DNA of 64,000 nucleotides from CAVPUA01 sp963708805 (lineage in GTDB: Bacteria; Actinomycetota; Actinomycetes; Mycobacteriales; Jatrophihabitantaceae): contig CAVPUA010000003.1 of NCBI GenBank assembly GCA_963708805.1, positions 2,542,001 to 2,606,000 of the forward strand, read 5' to 3'. Shown piece after piece: positions 21,062-31,130 of the stretch (positions within the stretch are counted from its first letter, which is position 1; the number at the start of each line of letters is the position of its first letter). The notes under the pieces are model-generated. The model did not search any database and had not been told where the DNA came from. It was given only the letters and a program-made list of their open reading frames with translations. A program made the translations under genes and the position numbers.

Positions 21062-21851
21062 GTGCGTCCGAGCTGGTCCAACCGGCGCAACGCTGGCACC
21101 GACTCGATCACCCGGCTAAAGCTGACGCGTTCGCTCGCGAGCGTCAAGCCCAGCACGCCGGCCACGGCGACGAATCGCGCCGGCGCGGCCAGCATGGACA
21201 GGCGCAGCCCGATGACGGCGCCCAGGGCGTTGGCGCCGAGATCGCCCAGCATGCCCACCTCGCGCAGATCGTCCGGCAACGTGGCCAGCACCGCGCCAGT
21301 GACGGCGCCGGAGGTGGACGCGACCAGTGGATCGGCGCTGGCGATGCCGCTCAGCCCGGCCACGAGAGCGATCTTGCCGGCGCGGCCCGGTCGCAGGTCG
21401 AACAGGTTGATCACGTTCGCGCAACCCGCGATCAGGGCGGCCCGCGTCAGGCGCGTCGGCGGCTGATCCCGGCGTCAATCCGGCCGTCGACGAGGGCGGC
21501 CGCGCCGATCACCGGCCACCTTCACGGCGCCACCGCTCAGCCGGCCCGCCCGCGCGGCCGCCAGATGACCGCGCAGACCCTTGTCCGCGGCCGCCTCTAC
21601 GTCCGGCGCCCGCAGATCGTCGTAGGCGCCCGCGGCCGCGGCGGCGGTCGCGGCGACGAGCGCGGCCGGGCTCCAGGGCGAGCCCGGCGATGCAGTCCGA
21701 GGGCCGCGGAGCGCCCGGTCGACAGACTCACCGATCGCCCGCGGAAGTTGTCGCGGCGCCACCCGGCGACGCCGGGTTCGGGTAGACGACGGGCGGCGCG
21801 TCGCCGACGCCGTAGGACAACGAGCGCTGAGCGGATACCCCCGCGGCGCAT
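21058..21851 (-). CDS. Polytopic membrane protein, MraY/WecA-like, several frame breaks
   Basis: About 260 residues of hydrophobic segments. Two short motifs suggest a distant relative of the MraY/WecA polyprenyl-phosphate sugar-1-phosphate transferases: NLFDLRPGRAGK (aspartate-rich loop) and GMLGDLGANALGAVIG (the GDxGxxxLG element). An N-terminal WRRDNFRGRSVSL is typical of this Rv1697-1698 neighbourhood family. The catalytic DDxxD loop is not evident (AYDDLRAPD is a candidate), so enzymatic activity is uncertain. The frame breaks near 21800, 21690, 21510 and 21450. It overlaps the murJ start. Confidence 0.62.
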
Positions 21852-21855
21852 CGGA

Positions 21856-22782
21856 CTACTTCGGCAGCGACGGGAAGAGCGACGACGCGCCGGCCGCGTT
21901 GCCGTAGGCGCCGCTCTTGTCGGTCAACGCCTCGGCCAGGGCGAGCGTGGTCGTGACCTGGCCCGATCGCCGAGTCGGCATCGTCGACGGTCGAGACGCG
22001 TGTCCTTGACCGCGCTGCTGCCGCGAACGAGCGCGACGAGACCGCCGAGCGTCGAGCTGGCGTTGTCGCCGGCCACGACCGTGCTGCCACCGGCTAGCTG
22101 GAGCTGGGTGACCATCGACAACTCGGCTTTCCCGTTCGGCGCCGCGATGGCCAGCGACCCGGTCGTCACGACCACGGCCAGATCGGCCAGGGCGACGCTG
22201 CCCGAACTCTCGACGGTGATCAACTGCGCCTTGGTGAAGGCCTCGATCGCGGCTGTCGCGATCGGTCTGCTGGGCGTTGGTGTTGAGCAAGACGTAACCG
22301 AACAGGGCACCGCCGAGCGCTCCACTGTCGCTCGTGCTGGGCAGCGTCAGACCGATCGGGATGCACCGACTCGCACGAGGTTCGTGACGTCCGTGGCCCG
22401 CTTGGGGTCGACGAAGTCGCTCTGCAGCTGGATGCGACCGGCGACCGTGCCACCGGCCTGGCCGATCTGCTTGCTGATCGCGTCCTTCATCGACGACGAC
22501 GCTCCGGGCATGCCGATGATCACGACGCTCTTGCCCTTGAGCGTGTTGGCCACGATGCGCGGGCCGAACGTCGACGCGAACGAGTCCGAGTCGCCCGCCT
22601 GCTGCTGCAGGGTCTTGTTGCTGGCTGGCCAGCGAGGACCGGTCCTTCTTCAGCGAATCGACCTGCTGGCGCAGGTTGGTGGTGATCGGCCCGTTGAGCG
22701 CGGTCGTGCCGACGACCACGCCGAGGGCGAGCGCGAGGAAGACCGCGACGATCGAGACGACGTGGTAGCGGAACGAGATCAC
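21856..22782 (-). CDS. MctB/SteB-family membrane protein ('copper transporter' family), several frame breaks
   Basis: Rv1698-type protein. The N-terminus MISFRYHVVSIVAVFLA and LALGVVVGTTALNGPI forms one membrane anchor (about residues 5-30), followed by a coiled coil (LRQQVDSLKKDRSSLASQQ) and an extracytoplasmic alpha/beta part (GKSVVIIGMPGAS; GGSTVVAGDNASSTLGGLVA). In mycobacteria it was described as a copper-export porin (MctB), and in Corynebacterium as SteB, which acts in cell separation with SteA. Its coupling to steA here (GTGA overlap) favours the septation role. The frame breaks near 22630, 22370, 22260 and 21970. The GTG at 22782 is the start. Confidence 0.8.
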   Translation of the reverse strand: MISFRYHVVSIVAVFLALALGVVVGTTALNGPITTNLRQQVDSLKKDRSSLASQQQDPAAAGGRLGLVRVDVRPAHRGQHAQGQERRDHRHARSVVVDEGRDQQADRPGRWHGRRSHPAAERLRRPQAGHGRHEPRASRCIPIGLTLPSTSDSGALGGALFGYVLLNTNAQQTDRDSRDRGLHQGAVDHRREFGQRRPGRSGRGRDDRVAGHRGAERESRVVDGHPAPASRWQHGRGRRQRQLDARRSRRARSRQQRGQGHASRPSTMPTRRSGQVTTTLALAEALTDKSGAYGNAAGASSLFPSLPK

Positions 22783-23960
22783 GAAAACAGTCCTTGCATC
22801 CAGGAGAAGAAGCGATCCCACTTGTCCCCGAGCAGGTCGAGATAGGTGCGTCCGGCCTCGGAGACGGCCAGCGCCGCGCCGATCGCGATGAACGCGGCGA
22901 GCACGAGCAGCAGCAAGCGCGGCCGCCGAGATCCGGCTGCGGTAGAGCCGGCTCACGCCCTTGGCGTCGACCAGCTTGCCGCCCAGTCGCAGCCGGGTGA
23001 GGAACGTCGAGGCCATGCCGCCGCGGCCCTTGTCGAGGAACTCGACCAGGGTCGCGTGCGTGCCGACGGCGACGATCAGGCTGGCGCCCTTCTCGTCGGC
23101 CAGCAGCATCGCGATGTCCTCGCTGGTGCCGAGCGCCGGGAAGGTCACCGCGTCGATGCCCAGGTCCTGGACGCGCGCCAGACCGGGAGCGCGGCCGTCG
23201 GGTAGGCGTGCACGACCACCTCGGCGCCCGAGCGCAGCACCTGGTCGGACACCGAGTCCATGTCGCCGACGATCAGGTCGGGCTTGTAGCCGGCTTCGCG
23301 CAGCGCGTCGGCGCCGCCGTCGACGCCGACGAGCACCGGCTTGTACTCGCGGATGTAGGGCCGCAGCGCGGCCAGGTCGGCCTTGTAGTCGTAGCCGCGC
23401 ACCACGATCAGCACGTGCCGGTCCTTGAAGCGGGTGCGCACGTCGGGCACGCCGACGCCGTCGAGCAGCAGGGCGCGCTCGCGCTTCATGTACTCCATCG
23501 TGTTGACGGCGAACGCCTCGAGCTGCGTCGACAGACCGGACTTCGCCTCGGCCATCATGGCCGCGATCGACTCGGTGTCCTGCACGGTTCCGGTCGCGAT
23601 CGGCTGCTCGCCGATGTAGACGGTGTCGCCGTCGATGCGGATCCGGCTGCCTTCCTTCACCGCGGCGAAGATCTCGGAGCCGACGTTGTCGAGCAGGGTG
23701 ATGCCCTTGGCCACCAGCTCGTCCGGGCCGAGGTTGGGGTAGCGGCCGGAGATGCTCGGCTGGGCGTTGATCACCGCCGAGACCTTGGCCGCCACCAGCG
23801 AGTCGGCGGCCACCCGGTCGAGGTCGACATGGTCGATGATGGCGATGTCGCCGGGGTTGAGCCGTCCGACCAGCCGCTTGGTTCGCCGGTCGAGCCGCGC
23901 TACGCCGGCGACTCCGGGCAGCGCGTCGCTACGCCCGCGGCGCATGGTTGCCATCTTCAT
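22779..23960 (-). CDS. steA: Putative cytokinetic ring protein SteA, frame breaks
   Basis: Rv1697-type protein of about 390 residues. The body resembles thiamine pyrophosphokinase-like folds (LVGVDGGADALREAGYKP, LIVGDMDSVSDQVL), preceded by a conserved N-terminal part (GRLNPGDIAIIDHVDLDR, SGRYPNLGPDELVAKGI). A C-terminal basic helix and a single membrane segment end the protein. SteA localises to the septum in Corynebacterium. The frame shifts near 23180 and 22915. The start may be any of the ATGs at 23960, 23954 or 23945. Confidence 0.87.
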
Positions 23961-25795
23961 GGAGCCTCATGCTGCCACCGGCGGGTGAGACCGACCGGTT
24001 ACGCCACGCGGTCATCGGGTGCTTTTGGCAGGCTTGCGGACCCGTCCGCGGTACTCGGGTCGGAGCGGTCGACGGGATCGCCGACTCCAGCAGCTCGGCC
24101 GCCAGTTCACGGGCCCGGGCGGTGTCCGTGCCCCCGAGCATGCGGGCCAGCTCCCCGATTCGCGCCTCCGCCTCGACCAGACGGACGTCGCTCCTGGTCA
24201 CTCCGCGTTGACCGTCGGGCTTGTCGATGACGACGTGGCGATCGGCGAACGCGGCCACCTGCGCCAAGTGCGTGACGACGATCACCTGGTGGTCGCGGGC
24301 CAGTCGGGCCAAGCGACGGCCGACTTCGCTCGCCGCCCGACCCCCGATGCCGGCGTCGACCTCGTCGAAGATCATCGTCGGTACCGGAGCCGACCCGGCC
24401 AGGCAGACCTCGAGCGCCAGCATCACACGCGAGAGTTCGCCGCCGGAGGCCCCCCGACTCAGTGGCAACAGTGGCGAGTCCGGGTGGGGCCGAAGCAGGA
24501 TCTCGACCTCGTCAGCTCCGTACTCGTTCGCGCCCACCTCCTGGCCGTCGATGCGCAGCGTCGCCCCGCCGGCGAGCGGGGTTCGGGCGCTCACGACGAC
24601 CTCGACGCCGGCGTCCGGCATGGCCAGGCCGGCCAGCTCAGCCGTGACCGCGCGCGACAGCTTCTCGGCGGCGACCGTCCGGGCGACGCTGAGCCGGGCC
24701 GCCAGCTCGGCCGATCGCCCCGCTGCCGCGTCGCGTGCCTCGGCCAGCGCGCTCAGTGCGCCGTCGCTGACGTCCAGCTCGGCCAGCCGGCGCTGGGCGT
24801 CCGCCGACCAGGCGAGCACCGCGTCGATGTCTTCGCCGTAGCGCCGGACCAGGCCGGACAGCACGGCTCGTCGAGCCTCGACCTCGGCCAGTCGCGCCGG
24901 GTCGGCGTCGAGCCCGTCGCGATAGGCGGCCAGGTCGGCGCCGACGTCGACGGCCAGCGCGGCCAGGTCGGCCACGCGGGTGGTCAACTCGTCCAGCTCC
25001 GGATCGGCGCCGGCCTGCAGCGCCAGTTCACGCCGCGCCTCGACCAGCCGACTGGTCGCGTCACGTGCTTCACCGCCGAGGTCGTCCGGGTCGCCGACGA
25101 GGGCGTCATGGGCCGCTCGCGCCGCGAGCCGGAGCCCGTCGACGTGCGCCAGGCGGCCCGCTTCGGTGGCGAGGTCGACGTCCTCACCCGGTTGGGGGTC
25201 GGCCGCCGTGATCTCACCGATGCCGTGTTCCAGCAGCTCGGATTCCCGCCGCAGCTCTCGAGCGCGTGTGGTGCGGTCTTCGAGCCGTTGGACCGCGTCG
25301 CGCCAGGCGGTGAACGCGGCGCGGTATTCGCTGAGATCGAGGCCGGCGAACTGATCGAGGGCGATCGCCTGCTGCGCGGGTCGCAAGAGTCGCAGCTGGT
25401 CGGATTGTCCATGGACGGCCAGCAGCGTTTCCGAGATCTCGGCGAGCACCGAGACCGGGGCCGGCGCTCCCCCGATGACGGCTCGCGACCGCCCAGCTCG
25501 TCGAGACGATGCGCCGGATCAGCAGCTCGCCGTCGTCGATCGCGCCCCCGGCAGCCTCGACCCGCTCGACGGTGCGCGCATCCACGGCAGTGAGCCGGCC
25601 GTCGACGGTGGCCTGGGTCGCGCCGGCCCGGACACGGGCGGGGTCGGCTCGATTCCCGAAGAGCAGGAGCAGCGCGGTGACCAGCATCGTCTTGCCGGCG
25701 CCGGTCTCGCCGGTCAGCACCGTGAGTCCAGGACCGAGCGGAAGGACGGCCTCGTCGATCACCCCGAGGCCGCTGATCCGCAGCTCTTCCAGCAC
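23929..25795 (-). CDS. recN: DNA repair ATPase RecN, one frame break
   Basis: SMC-like ATPase of double-strand break repair, about 620 residues. The N-terminal nucleotide-binding half has LEELRISGLGVIDEAVLPL and the Walker A GETGAGKT (about residue 30). The C-terminal half has the ABC signature LSRGASGGELSRVMLALE and Walker B PTMIFDEVDAGIGG, with a long coiled coil between. A frame change lies near 25450-25500 (after LLIRRIVST). The extreme C-terminus (after AAELLESA) has no conserved pattern and overlaps steA by 32 bases, so the true stop may be earlier. Start GTG at 25795. Confidence 0.92.
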
Positions 25796-25806
25796 GACTT
25801 TGCAGG

Positions 25807-26718
25807 CTAGTCGAGTCCGAGCGGATCCCCGTCGCGGAAGCTCCGGACGGGTAGCTGGAACTTGTCGACGAGACGATCGGCGAAACTCCAGTTGGCGAGC
25901 CGGACGATCCGGATCGGGATGGCTCCCTTGCGGACCCGGACACGGCCGCCGGGCGGGACCGGCAACGAGCGCCGACCGTCGCAGCTGAGCACGCCGGCAT
26001 GCTCGCCGGCCATCAAATCGATGTCGACGACGGACTCGGGAGCCACGATGATCGGCCGCGCGAACAATGCATGGGCGGCATTCGGCACGACCAGGAGCGC
26101 ATCGACACTGGGCCACGCGATCGGGCCACCGGCGGAGTAGGCGTAGGCGGTCGAGCCGGTCGGCGTCGAGCACAGGATGCCGTCACAGCCGAAGCGGAGC
26201 AGTGGGCGACCGTCGATGGCGACCTCGACCTCGAGGATGCGCGCGCGATTGCTGCGTTCCAGCGACGCCTCGTTGAGGGCCCACGCCGTGCCGATGAGCG
26301 CGCCGTCGGCGAGGATCTCGGCATCGACGGTGACTCGTTCCTCGACTTCGTACCGGCCCGCGATCACATCGGCGATCACGTCCGCCAGGCCGTCCGGCTC
26401 GGCCTCGGCGAGGAAGCCGACGTGTCCGAAGTTCACCCCGAGCAAGGGCACCTGCGCCGGGCGAGCCAGTTCCGCCGCGCGCAGGAAGGTGCCATCGCCG
26501 CCGAAGGCGAACACGATCTCGGCGCCCTCGGCGGCCACGGCCGCGTCGACGACGCGGACAGCCGCGGCTCGCCGGCAGTCGGCGGCATCCGCGGCGACCA
26601 TCCGCACCTCGAAGCCGGCCGCATGCAACTGATCGGCCGTCGACGTGGCCATCTCGGTGATCCGGTCCCGGCCCGTGTGCGCGACGACCAGCGCCGCTCG
26701 AAGCGGTGTGGAACTCAT
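25807..26718 (-). CDS. nadK: NAD kinase
   Basis: Phosphorylates NAD to NADP. The GGDGTFLRAAE motif (about residues 73-83) and the downstream GVNFGHVGFLAE and NEASLERS...GDG..CSTPTGSTAYAYSAGG patterns are diagnostic. 303 residues, intact. It overlaps tlyA (ATGA) upstream and is 11 bases from recN, the usual actinobacterial tlyA-nadK-recN order (Rv1694-1696). Confidence 0.95.
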   Translation of the reverse strand: MSSTPLRAALVVAHTGRDRITEMATSTADQLHAAGFEVRMVAADAADCRRAAAVRVVDAAVAAEGAEIVFAFGGDGTFLRAAELARPAQVPLLGVNFGHVGFLAEAEPDGLADVIADVIAGRYEVEERVTVDAEILADGALIGTAWALNEASLERSNRARILEVEVAIDGRPLLRFGCDGILCSTPTGSTAYAYSAGGPIAWPSVDALLVVPNAAHALFARPIIVAPESVVDIDLMAGEHAGVLSCDGRRSLPVPPGGRVRVRKGAIPIRIVRLANWSFADRLVDKFQLPVRSFRDGDPLGLD

Positions 26719-27518
26719 GGCAGGTCACCTGTCTCGATCGAGCGGCGGAGTGAGCCGAGGTCGGCCGGGCGAGCGTCGCGTCGCAGCCACAGGAAGAACT
26801 CCACGTTGCCCGCCGGCCCCGGCAGGGGGCTGGTAGCGACCGAGACGGGATGCCAACCGAGCTCGCCCGCACAACGCGCGACCTCGGTGACCGCATCGGC
26901 TCGGAGGCCCGGATCGCGAACCACGCCGCCGCTGCCCAGCCGCTCACGGCCGACCTCGAACTGTGGCTTCACCATCGGCACCAGGTCGCCGTCAGGAGAG
27001 GTGCAGCGCCCCAACGCGGCCAGCACCAGGGTCAGCGAGATGAAAGAAAGGTCGGCAACCGTGACCTCGGCGACGCCGCCGATCGTCTCCGGCGTCAGGG
27101 TGCGGACGTTGGTGCGGTCGATCACGTGCACCCTGCCATCGGTCTGGAGGGCCCAGACCAGCTGGCCGTAGCCGACATCGACTGCCACCACCTCGCGCGC
27201 TCCGGCCCGCAGGAGCACATCGGTGAAGCCGCCGGTCGACGCGCCGGCGTCCAGGCAACGCCGACCCTCGATGCTCGGCCCGCCCAGCGAGTCGAGTGCT
27301 CCGGCCAACTTGAAGCCGCCCCGGCTTGCGTAGCGAGGGTCGTCGGCATCGGAGATCACCCGTACCGACACGCCGTCCGCGACGCTGGTCGCGGGTTTAC
27401 GGGCGATGACGCCGCGCACTTCGACGCGACCGCCGGCGATGAGCTCGACCGCCTGCTCCCGCGACCGCGCCAGGCCGCGGCGGACCAACTCCGCGTCGAG
27501 CCGGGTGAGACGCGGCAC
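26715..27518 (-). CDS. tlyA: rRNA 2'-O-methyltransferase TlyA
   Basis: Methylates 16S C1409 and 23S C1920 in mycobacteria; loss gives capreomycin resistance there. An N-terminal S4 domain (RLDAELVRRGLARSREQAVEL, within the first 30 residues) is followed by an FtsJ-type methyltransferase fold with the SAM motif CLDAGASTGGFTDVLL, then DVGYGQLVW and the K-D-K-E type residues near MVKPQFE. 267 residues from a GTG start. Intact. Confidence 0.95.
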   Translation of the reverse strand: MPRLTRLDAELVRRGLARSREQAVELIAGGRVEVRGVIARKPATSVADGVSVRVISDADDPRYASRGGFKLAGALDSLGGPSIEGRRCLDAGASTGGFTDVLLRAGAREVVAVDVGYGQLVWALQTDGRVHVIDRTNVRTLTPETIGGVAEVTVADLSFISLTLVLAALGRCTSPDGDLVPMVKPQFEVGRERLGSGGVVRDPGLRADAVTEVARCAGELGWHPVSVATSPLPGPAGNVEFFLWLRRDARPADLGSLRRSIETGDLP

Positions 27519-27521
27519 GGT

Positions 27522-27743
27522 TCAGACGCCCTCGATGTCGCTCAACGCGCTCTGCAGTCCGGAGTGAATACCCTGGTAGCGATCGACATGCTCGGTCAGG
27601 GGTAGATCACGCAGCTCGTCCAACGATCCGAGCGCGTCACGCAGATCGGCTGGGAGCGCGTCGAGGTCGGTCGCGACCATTCGGCCGCCGTCGCGGTAGT
27701 CGCGATCGGGCTGCTCGCCGACATCGGCGGTGTGCTCGCTCAT
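27522..27743 (-). CDS. Small conserved protein of unknown function (Rv1693-like position)
   Basis: 73 residues, acidic, no hydrophobic segment and no cysteines. MSEHTADVGEQPDRDY is followed by a helical part (LDALPADLRDALGSLDEL). It lies 3 bases upstream of tlyA in the position of Rv1693, so it is probably part of the tlyA-nadK-recN transcript. An AGAAGGG is about 12 bases before the ATG. No function is known to me. Confidence 0.75.
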   Translation of the reverse strand: MSEHTADVGEQPDRDYRDGGRMVATDLDALPADLRDALGSLDELRDLPLTEHVDRYQGIHSGLQSALSDIEGV

Positions 27744-27881
27744 GTGAATCGGGCCCTTCTGTCGGACTGCTCGGGTTGAACGTACCGGGCGACCAGGTTT
27801 CCTGACGGGTAACGTCGACTCGTTGCAATGGTGTCGGGTACCCGCGCAACAACAACCGGATGACGTCGAGGAGGACAAGAA

Positions 27882-28220
27882 GTGGCAACCGTGCCCGAGT
27901 GCGAGGCCGCGTTCAAGGTACTGGCCCACCGCCTGTCCGGCCTGGATTCGGATTCCCGCAAGAAGGCCGAGTTCGATCGCACTGTGAGTTGCACCCTTCG
28001 CGACCTTCACGTGATCTTTGCCGCGCATCTCGTCGATGGCGATCTGACCGATATCAGGGAGGTCGACTCGGCGGAGGCCCAGCTGCGGTTGGCCGTCACC
28101 AGCGACGACCTGATCGCGCTGACCGACGGAACGCTGCCCTTCGCCAAAGCGTGGGCCAGCGGTCGCCTGCGCATCGACGCCAGCGTCTTCGATCTGCTCA
28201 AACTACGCACGCTGATCTGA
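27882..28220 (+). CDS. SCP2 sterol-binding domain protein
   Basis: 112 residues. The pattern EFDRTVSCTLRDLHVIF, then AQLRLAVTSDDLIALTDG and FAKAWASGRLRIDASVFDLLKL fits the SCP-2 (PF02036) lipid-binding fold found as a stand-alone gene in actinobacteria. It would bind a hydrophobic ligand in the cytoplasm; the ligand is unknown. The GTG start has GAGGAGG 7-8 bases upstream. It is divergent from the small gene at 27522-27743 with a 138-base gap, and it converges on the HAD gene. Intact. Confidence 0.88.
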   Translation: MATVPECEAAFKVLAHRLSGLDSDSRKKAEFDRTVSCTLRDLHVIFAAHLVDGDLTDIREVDSAEAQLRLAVTSDDLIALTDGTLPFAKAWASGRLRIDASVFDLLKLRTLI

Positions 28221-28260
28221 TCGCAGGGCGCCCAAGGCACTCCGAGGAACTCGGACGCGC

Positions 28261-29319
28261 TCAGAGCCCGAGGCGCGCGAGTTCCGCGCGCCCAGCTTCG
28301 TCGCCTCCGCTTGCCGTGCTCCATTCGGCCGCCCACCGCGAGACGCACAGCGCCCGCAATGCGTCCAGACCGTCGACATTCGCCCCGGGTGGGCCGAGGC
28401 GGGCAAGGCGCCCTTGCGCGTCTACCCGCCAATTCCCGCATCTGACGGCGTCGCCATCGGGCGTGGCGGCACGGTGCGCTACCAACAGTCCCGCCGCATC
28501 GTGAGCGACATAGGTGGGGCGCTGACTCCCCGAGGCGTCAAGCAGTCGACGGGGATCCGTGACCCCGGTCAGCACCAGCAAGCTGTCGCAGCCGACGCGG
28601 GCCGCCCCCTCGATGTCGGTGTCGAGGCGATCTCCGACCACGATCGGATGCTGGGCGTGCGATCGCTCGACGCTCTCGCGGTGCATCGCCGGATCGGGTT
28701 TCCCGGTCGATACCGGCTCGACGTCGGTCGCGCAGCGCAATGCCGCCACAAGCGAGCCGTTGCCTGGCAACGGCCCTCGCGGCGAGGGGACGGTGGGATC
28801 GAGATTGGTCGCGACCCACAACACGCCGCGCCTGATTGCGATCGCTCCTTCGGCGAGCAGTCGCCAGTCGGCGTCGGGTGAGTAGCCCTGTACCACCGCC
28901 TGCGGCTGATCGTCCGCGGAGTGGACTGGGGTCAGACCGCGCTCGCGAAGAGCTTCGGTGAGCCCTGTGGTGCCGACCACCAGCACGTTGGCACCGGCCG
29001 GAAGCCGGTCTGCCAGATAGTGCGCCGCTGCGTGCGACGACGTGATCACCTCTTCGGGCGTGGCACCGATCCCGAGCGTCGTGAGGTGCTCGGCCACCAC
29101 GCTGGGCGGTCTCGCCGCGTTGTTCGTGACGAAGGCGAGACGCATCCCTCGAGAGCGTGCCTCGTCCAGCGCCGCCGGTATTCCCGGAACCGCGTCGGGG
29201 CCGATGTAGACGACCCCGTCCAAGTCGAGCAGGGCCACGTCGTAGGTGTCGCACAAAGGCTGCGAACTGCCGGCGAGCGGCGCCGGGTCGGTGGGTCGTT
29301 CGCCGGTCGGCCTGGTCAC
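28261..29319 (-). CDS. HAD-superfamily (IIA) phosphatase
   Basis: NagD-like hydrolase. Motif I DLDGVVYIG (nucleophile aspartate), motif II FVTNNAARP, the lysine in STGKPDPA and motif IV VVGDRLDTDIEGA are all present. About 352 residues; a C-terminal tail of about 70 residues (WRVDAQGRLARLG, ALRALCVSRWA) is typical of the actinobacterial Rv1692 type, and Rv1692 acts as a glycerol 3-phosphate phosphatase. I take the GTG at 29319, which has GAAGGGG 8 bases ahead; an upstream ATG at 29358 is possible and would overlap the divergent DUF1015 start. Intact. Confidence 0.9.
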   Translation of the reverse strand: MTRPTGERPTDPAPLAGSSQPLCDTYDVALLDLDGVVYIGPDAVPGIPAALDEARSRGMRLAFVTNNAARPPSVVAEHLTTLGIGATPEEVITSSHAAAHYLADRLPAGANVLVVGTTGLTEALRERGLTPVHSADDQPQAVVQGYSPDADWRLLAEGAIAIRRGVLWVATNLDPTVPSPRGPLPGNGSLVAALRCATDVEPVSTGKPDPAMHRESVERSHAQHPIVVGDRLDTDIEGAARVGCDSLLVLTGVTDPRRLLDASGSQRPTYVAHDAAGLLVAHRAATPDGDAVRCGNWRVDAQGRLARLGPPGANVDGLDALRALCVSRWAAEWSTASGGDEAGRAELARLGL

Positions 29320-29356
29320 GGAGTGCCCCTTCGGTGCCTGCGTACGATCGCTGGAC

Positions 29357-30654
29357 ATGACGGAGCCTAACGACGGCAACTTTGCGAACACTCGGCCTGG
29401 ACTGTCGCTGTCGCCGCTGCGCGCAGTGCGATACGCGGCCAACGGCGATTCGCTGCGCAACCTGCTGTCGCCGCCGTACGACGTGATCGATGCCGCGTTG
29501 CGTGACGAACTGCTTGCCATCGACCCGCACAACGCGGTGGCGCTGGTGCTGCCGAACCTCGGAGGCGACCCGGACGATCCGCTGCCGTATCACAGGGCGG
29601 CCGACCGACTGCGCGACTGGGTCAGCGCCGGCGTGCTGGAAGTAGACCCGTCGCCAGTGCTCTACGTCTATGAAATGACCGCCCCCGGCGGCTCGGTGAC
29701 CCGTGGCCTGCTGGGCGCCATCGAGCTGCGCGACTACGAGGACCACGTGATCTTGCCGCACGAGAACACGATGGCCGGCCCGGTGGCCGACCGCCTCGCT
29801 CTGATGACGGCGACCGAGGCCAACCTCGAACCGATTTATCTGGTCTACGACGGCGGCGGCGCGGCATCGGACGTCGTGGCCAACGCCGCGGGCTCGCCCG
29901 TCGTCGAGACCACGACTCCCGACGGGACCACGCATCGGTTGTGGGTCATCGACGATCCCCAAGTCCACGCGGCGGTCGACCTCGACCTCAGCCGGCGACA
30001 GGGGGTCATCGCGGACGGTCACCATCGCTACGCCACCTACCTCGCGCTGCAGCGTCAGCTGCACGGCTCAACGGGGACCTGGTCCGTGGGATCGCGGTCT
30101 GACGCTGCTCGTCGATTCCTCGAGTTACGGCCCTCAGGTCCACGCGATACATCGCGTTCTGTCCGGGGTCCCGTTCACGGAGGCGCTGGAATCGGCCGCG
30201 CGGCACGGCACGATCGAGATCGGTCGCGGAACCAGCGTCCGGTCTGGCGGGCATCGTCGATGCCAGGGGCTTCGCCGCGGTTCTCAGCGACGGAACCAGG
30301 AGCGCAATATTCCGGCTGGAGGATCCCGCCGTCACGACCGGGCTGTTGAACGACGCCGAGCCAGCGGCGATGGCGGGCCTGGACGTGACGATCCTGCACC
30401 GTGGTGTCATTCCGCGGGTGTGGGACGTGGTCGATTCGGAGGACAACGTGCGCTACGCCCACGACGTCGCGGAAGCCGTCGACCAAGCGCAGGCGCTCGG
30501 CGGCACGGCGATACTTCTGCGCCCCACACCAGTTGCAGAAGTGACGGCCGTTGCGCGAGCTGGCGCCCGGATGCCCCGCAAGTCGACATTGTTCACCCCG
30601 AAGCCCGCGTCGGGGTTGGTCATGACGCGATTCGCTGATCAACTTGATGACTGA
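29357..30654 (+). CDS. DUF1015 family protein, two frame breaks
   Basis: About 432 residues. The DUF1015 signature YVYEMTA...TRGLLGAIEL, VILPHENTM and GVIADGHHRYATYLALQ (a conserved HH) are clear. Family members adopt a fold often annotated as a putative SpoU-like or hypothetical enzyme; no function is established. Frame changes occur near 30085 and 30240, after which LLNDAEPAAMAGLDVTIL and GTAILLRPTPVAEV continue. A TACGAT 8 bases before the ATG could give a nearly leaderless transcript. Confidence 0.84.
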
Positions 30655-31016
30655 GTCTGACGCCGCCCGCGACGAGCGTTGATCGGCTGCCGCTTGAACG
30701 AACTCGCCTCCACCTCGTAGCGGCTCGCAAGTCCCGCGGGGCCTCGCCAGAACCGCCGCTGCAGCCGTCCGCTCACCTCAACGACGTCACCCGGCTGAGC
30801 GTGAAGTGCAGCTTTGCGCACGCTCTTGCTCGCGCTGGCGCAATCGATGCTGTCGACCTTGGTGCGACCTCGTGCCGATGCGGCCGGCCGCCGCACCGTC
30901 AGCCGAAAGATGCAGAGTTCGTCACCGCTGGGCAGCGTCCGTGTTCGAACCTCATCAGCCAGCAGCCCCCTGAGATGGACGGAGTTTTCGTGCGGAATGT
31001 CGTCGGCGTCGCTCAT
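30639..31016 (-). CDS. Single-stranded DNA-binding protein-like (SSB paralogue)
   Basis: OB-fold SSB family member, 125 residues. HLRGLLADEVRTRTLPSG, FRLTVRRP and the GDVVEVSGRLQRRFW segment (about 78-92) match SSB. It lacks the acidic DDDIPF-type tail that replication SSBs use to recruit partners; it ends in basic and polar residues (NARRGRRQTQSSS). It is therefore probably a second, SsbB-like copy rather than the essential SSB, which sits with rpsF elsewhere. It overlaps the end of the DUF1015 gene by 16 bases, tail to tail. Intact. Confidence 0.82.
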   Translation of the reverse strand: MSDADDIPHENSVHLRGLLADEVRTRTLPSGDELCIFRLTVRRPAASARGRTKVDSIDCASASKSVRKAALHAQPGDVVEVSGRLQRRFWRGPAGLASRYEVEASSFKRQPINARRGRRQTQSSS

Positions 31017-31130
31017 GAGTCGATGATGGCAACCAGCCGAGACGTAAGTCGGCGGAACGACGCGCATGTGGACGGCCGTTGCGGCTGTGGACGACCGATT
31101 GACGAAATCCCAGAAAAGCCGTCTAGCGGA

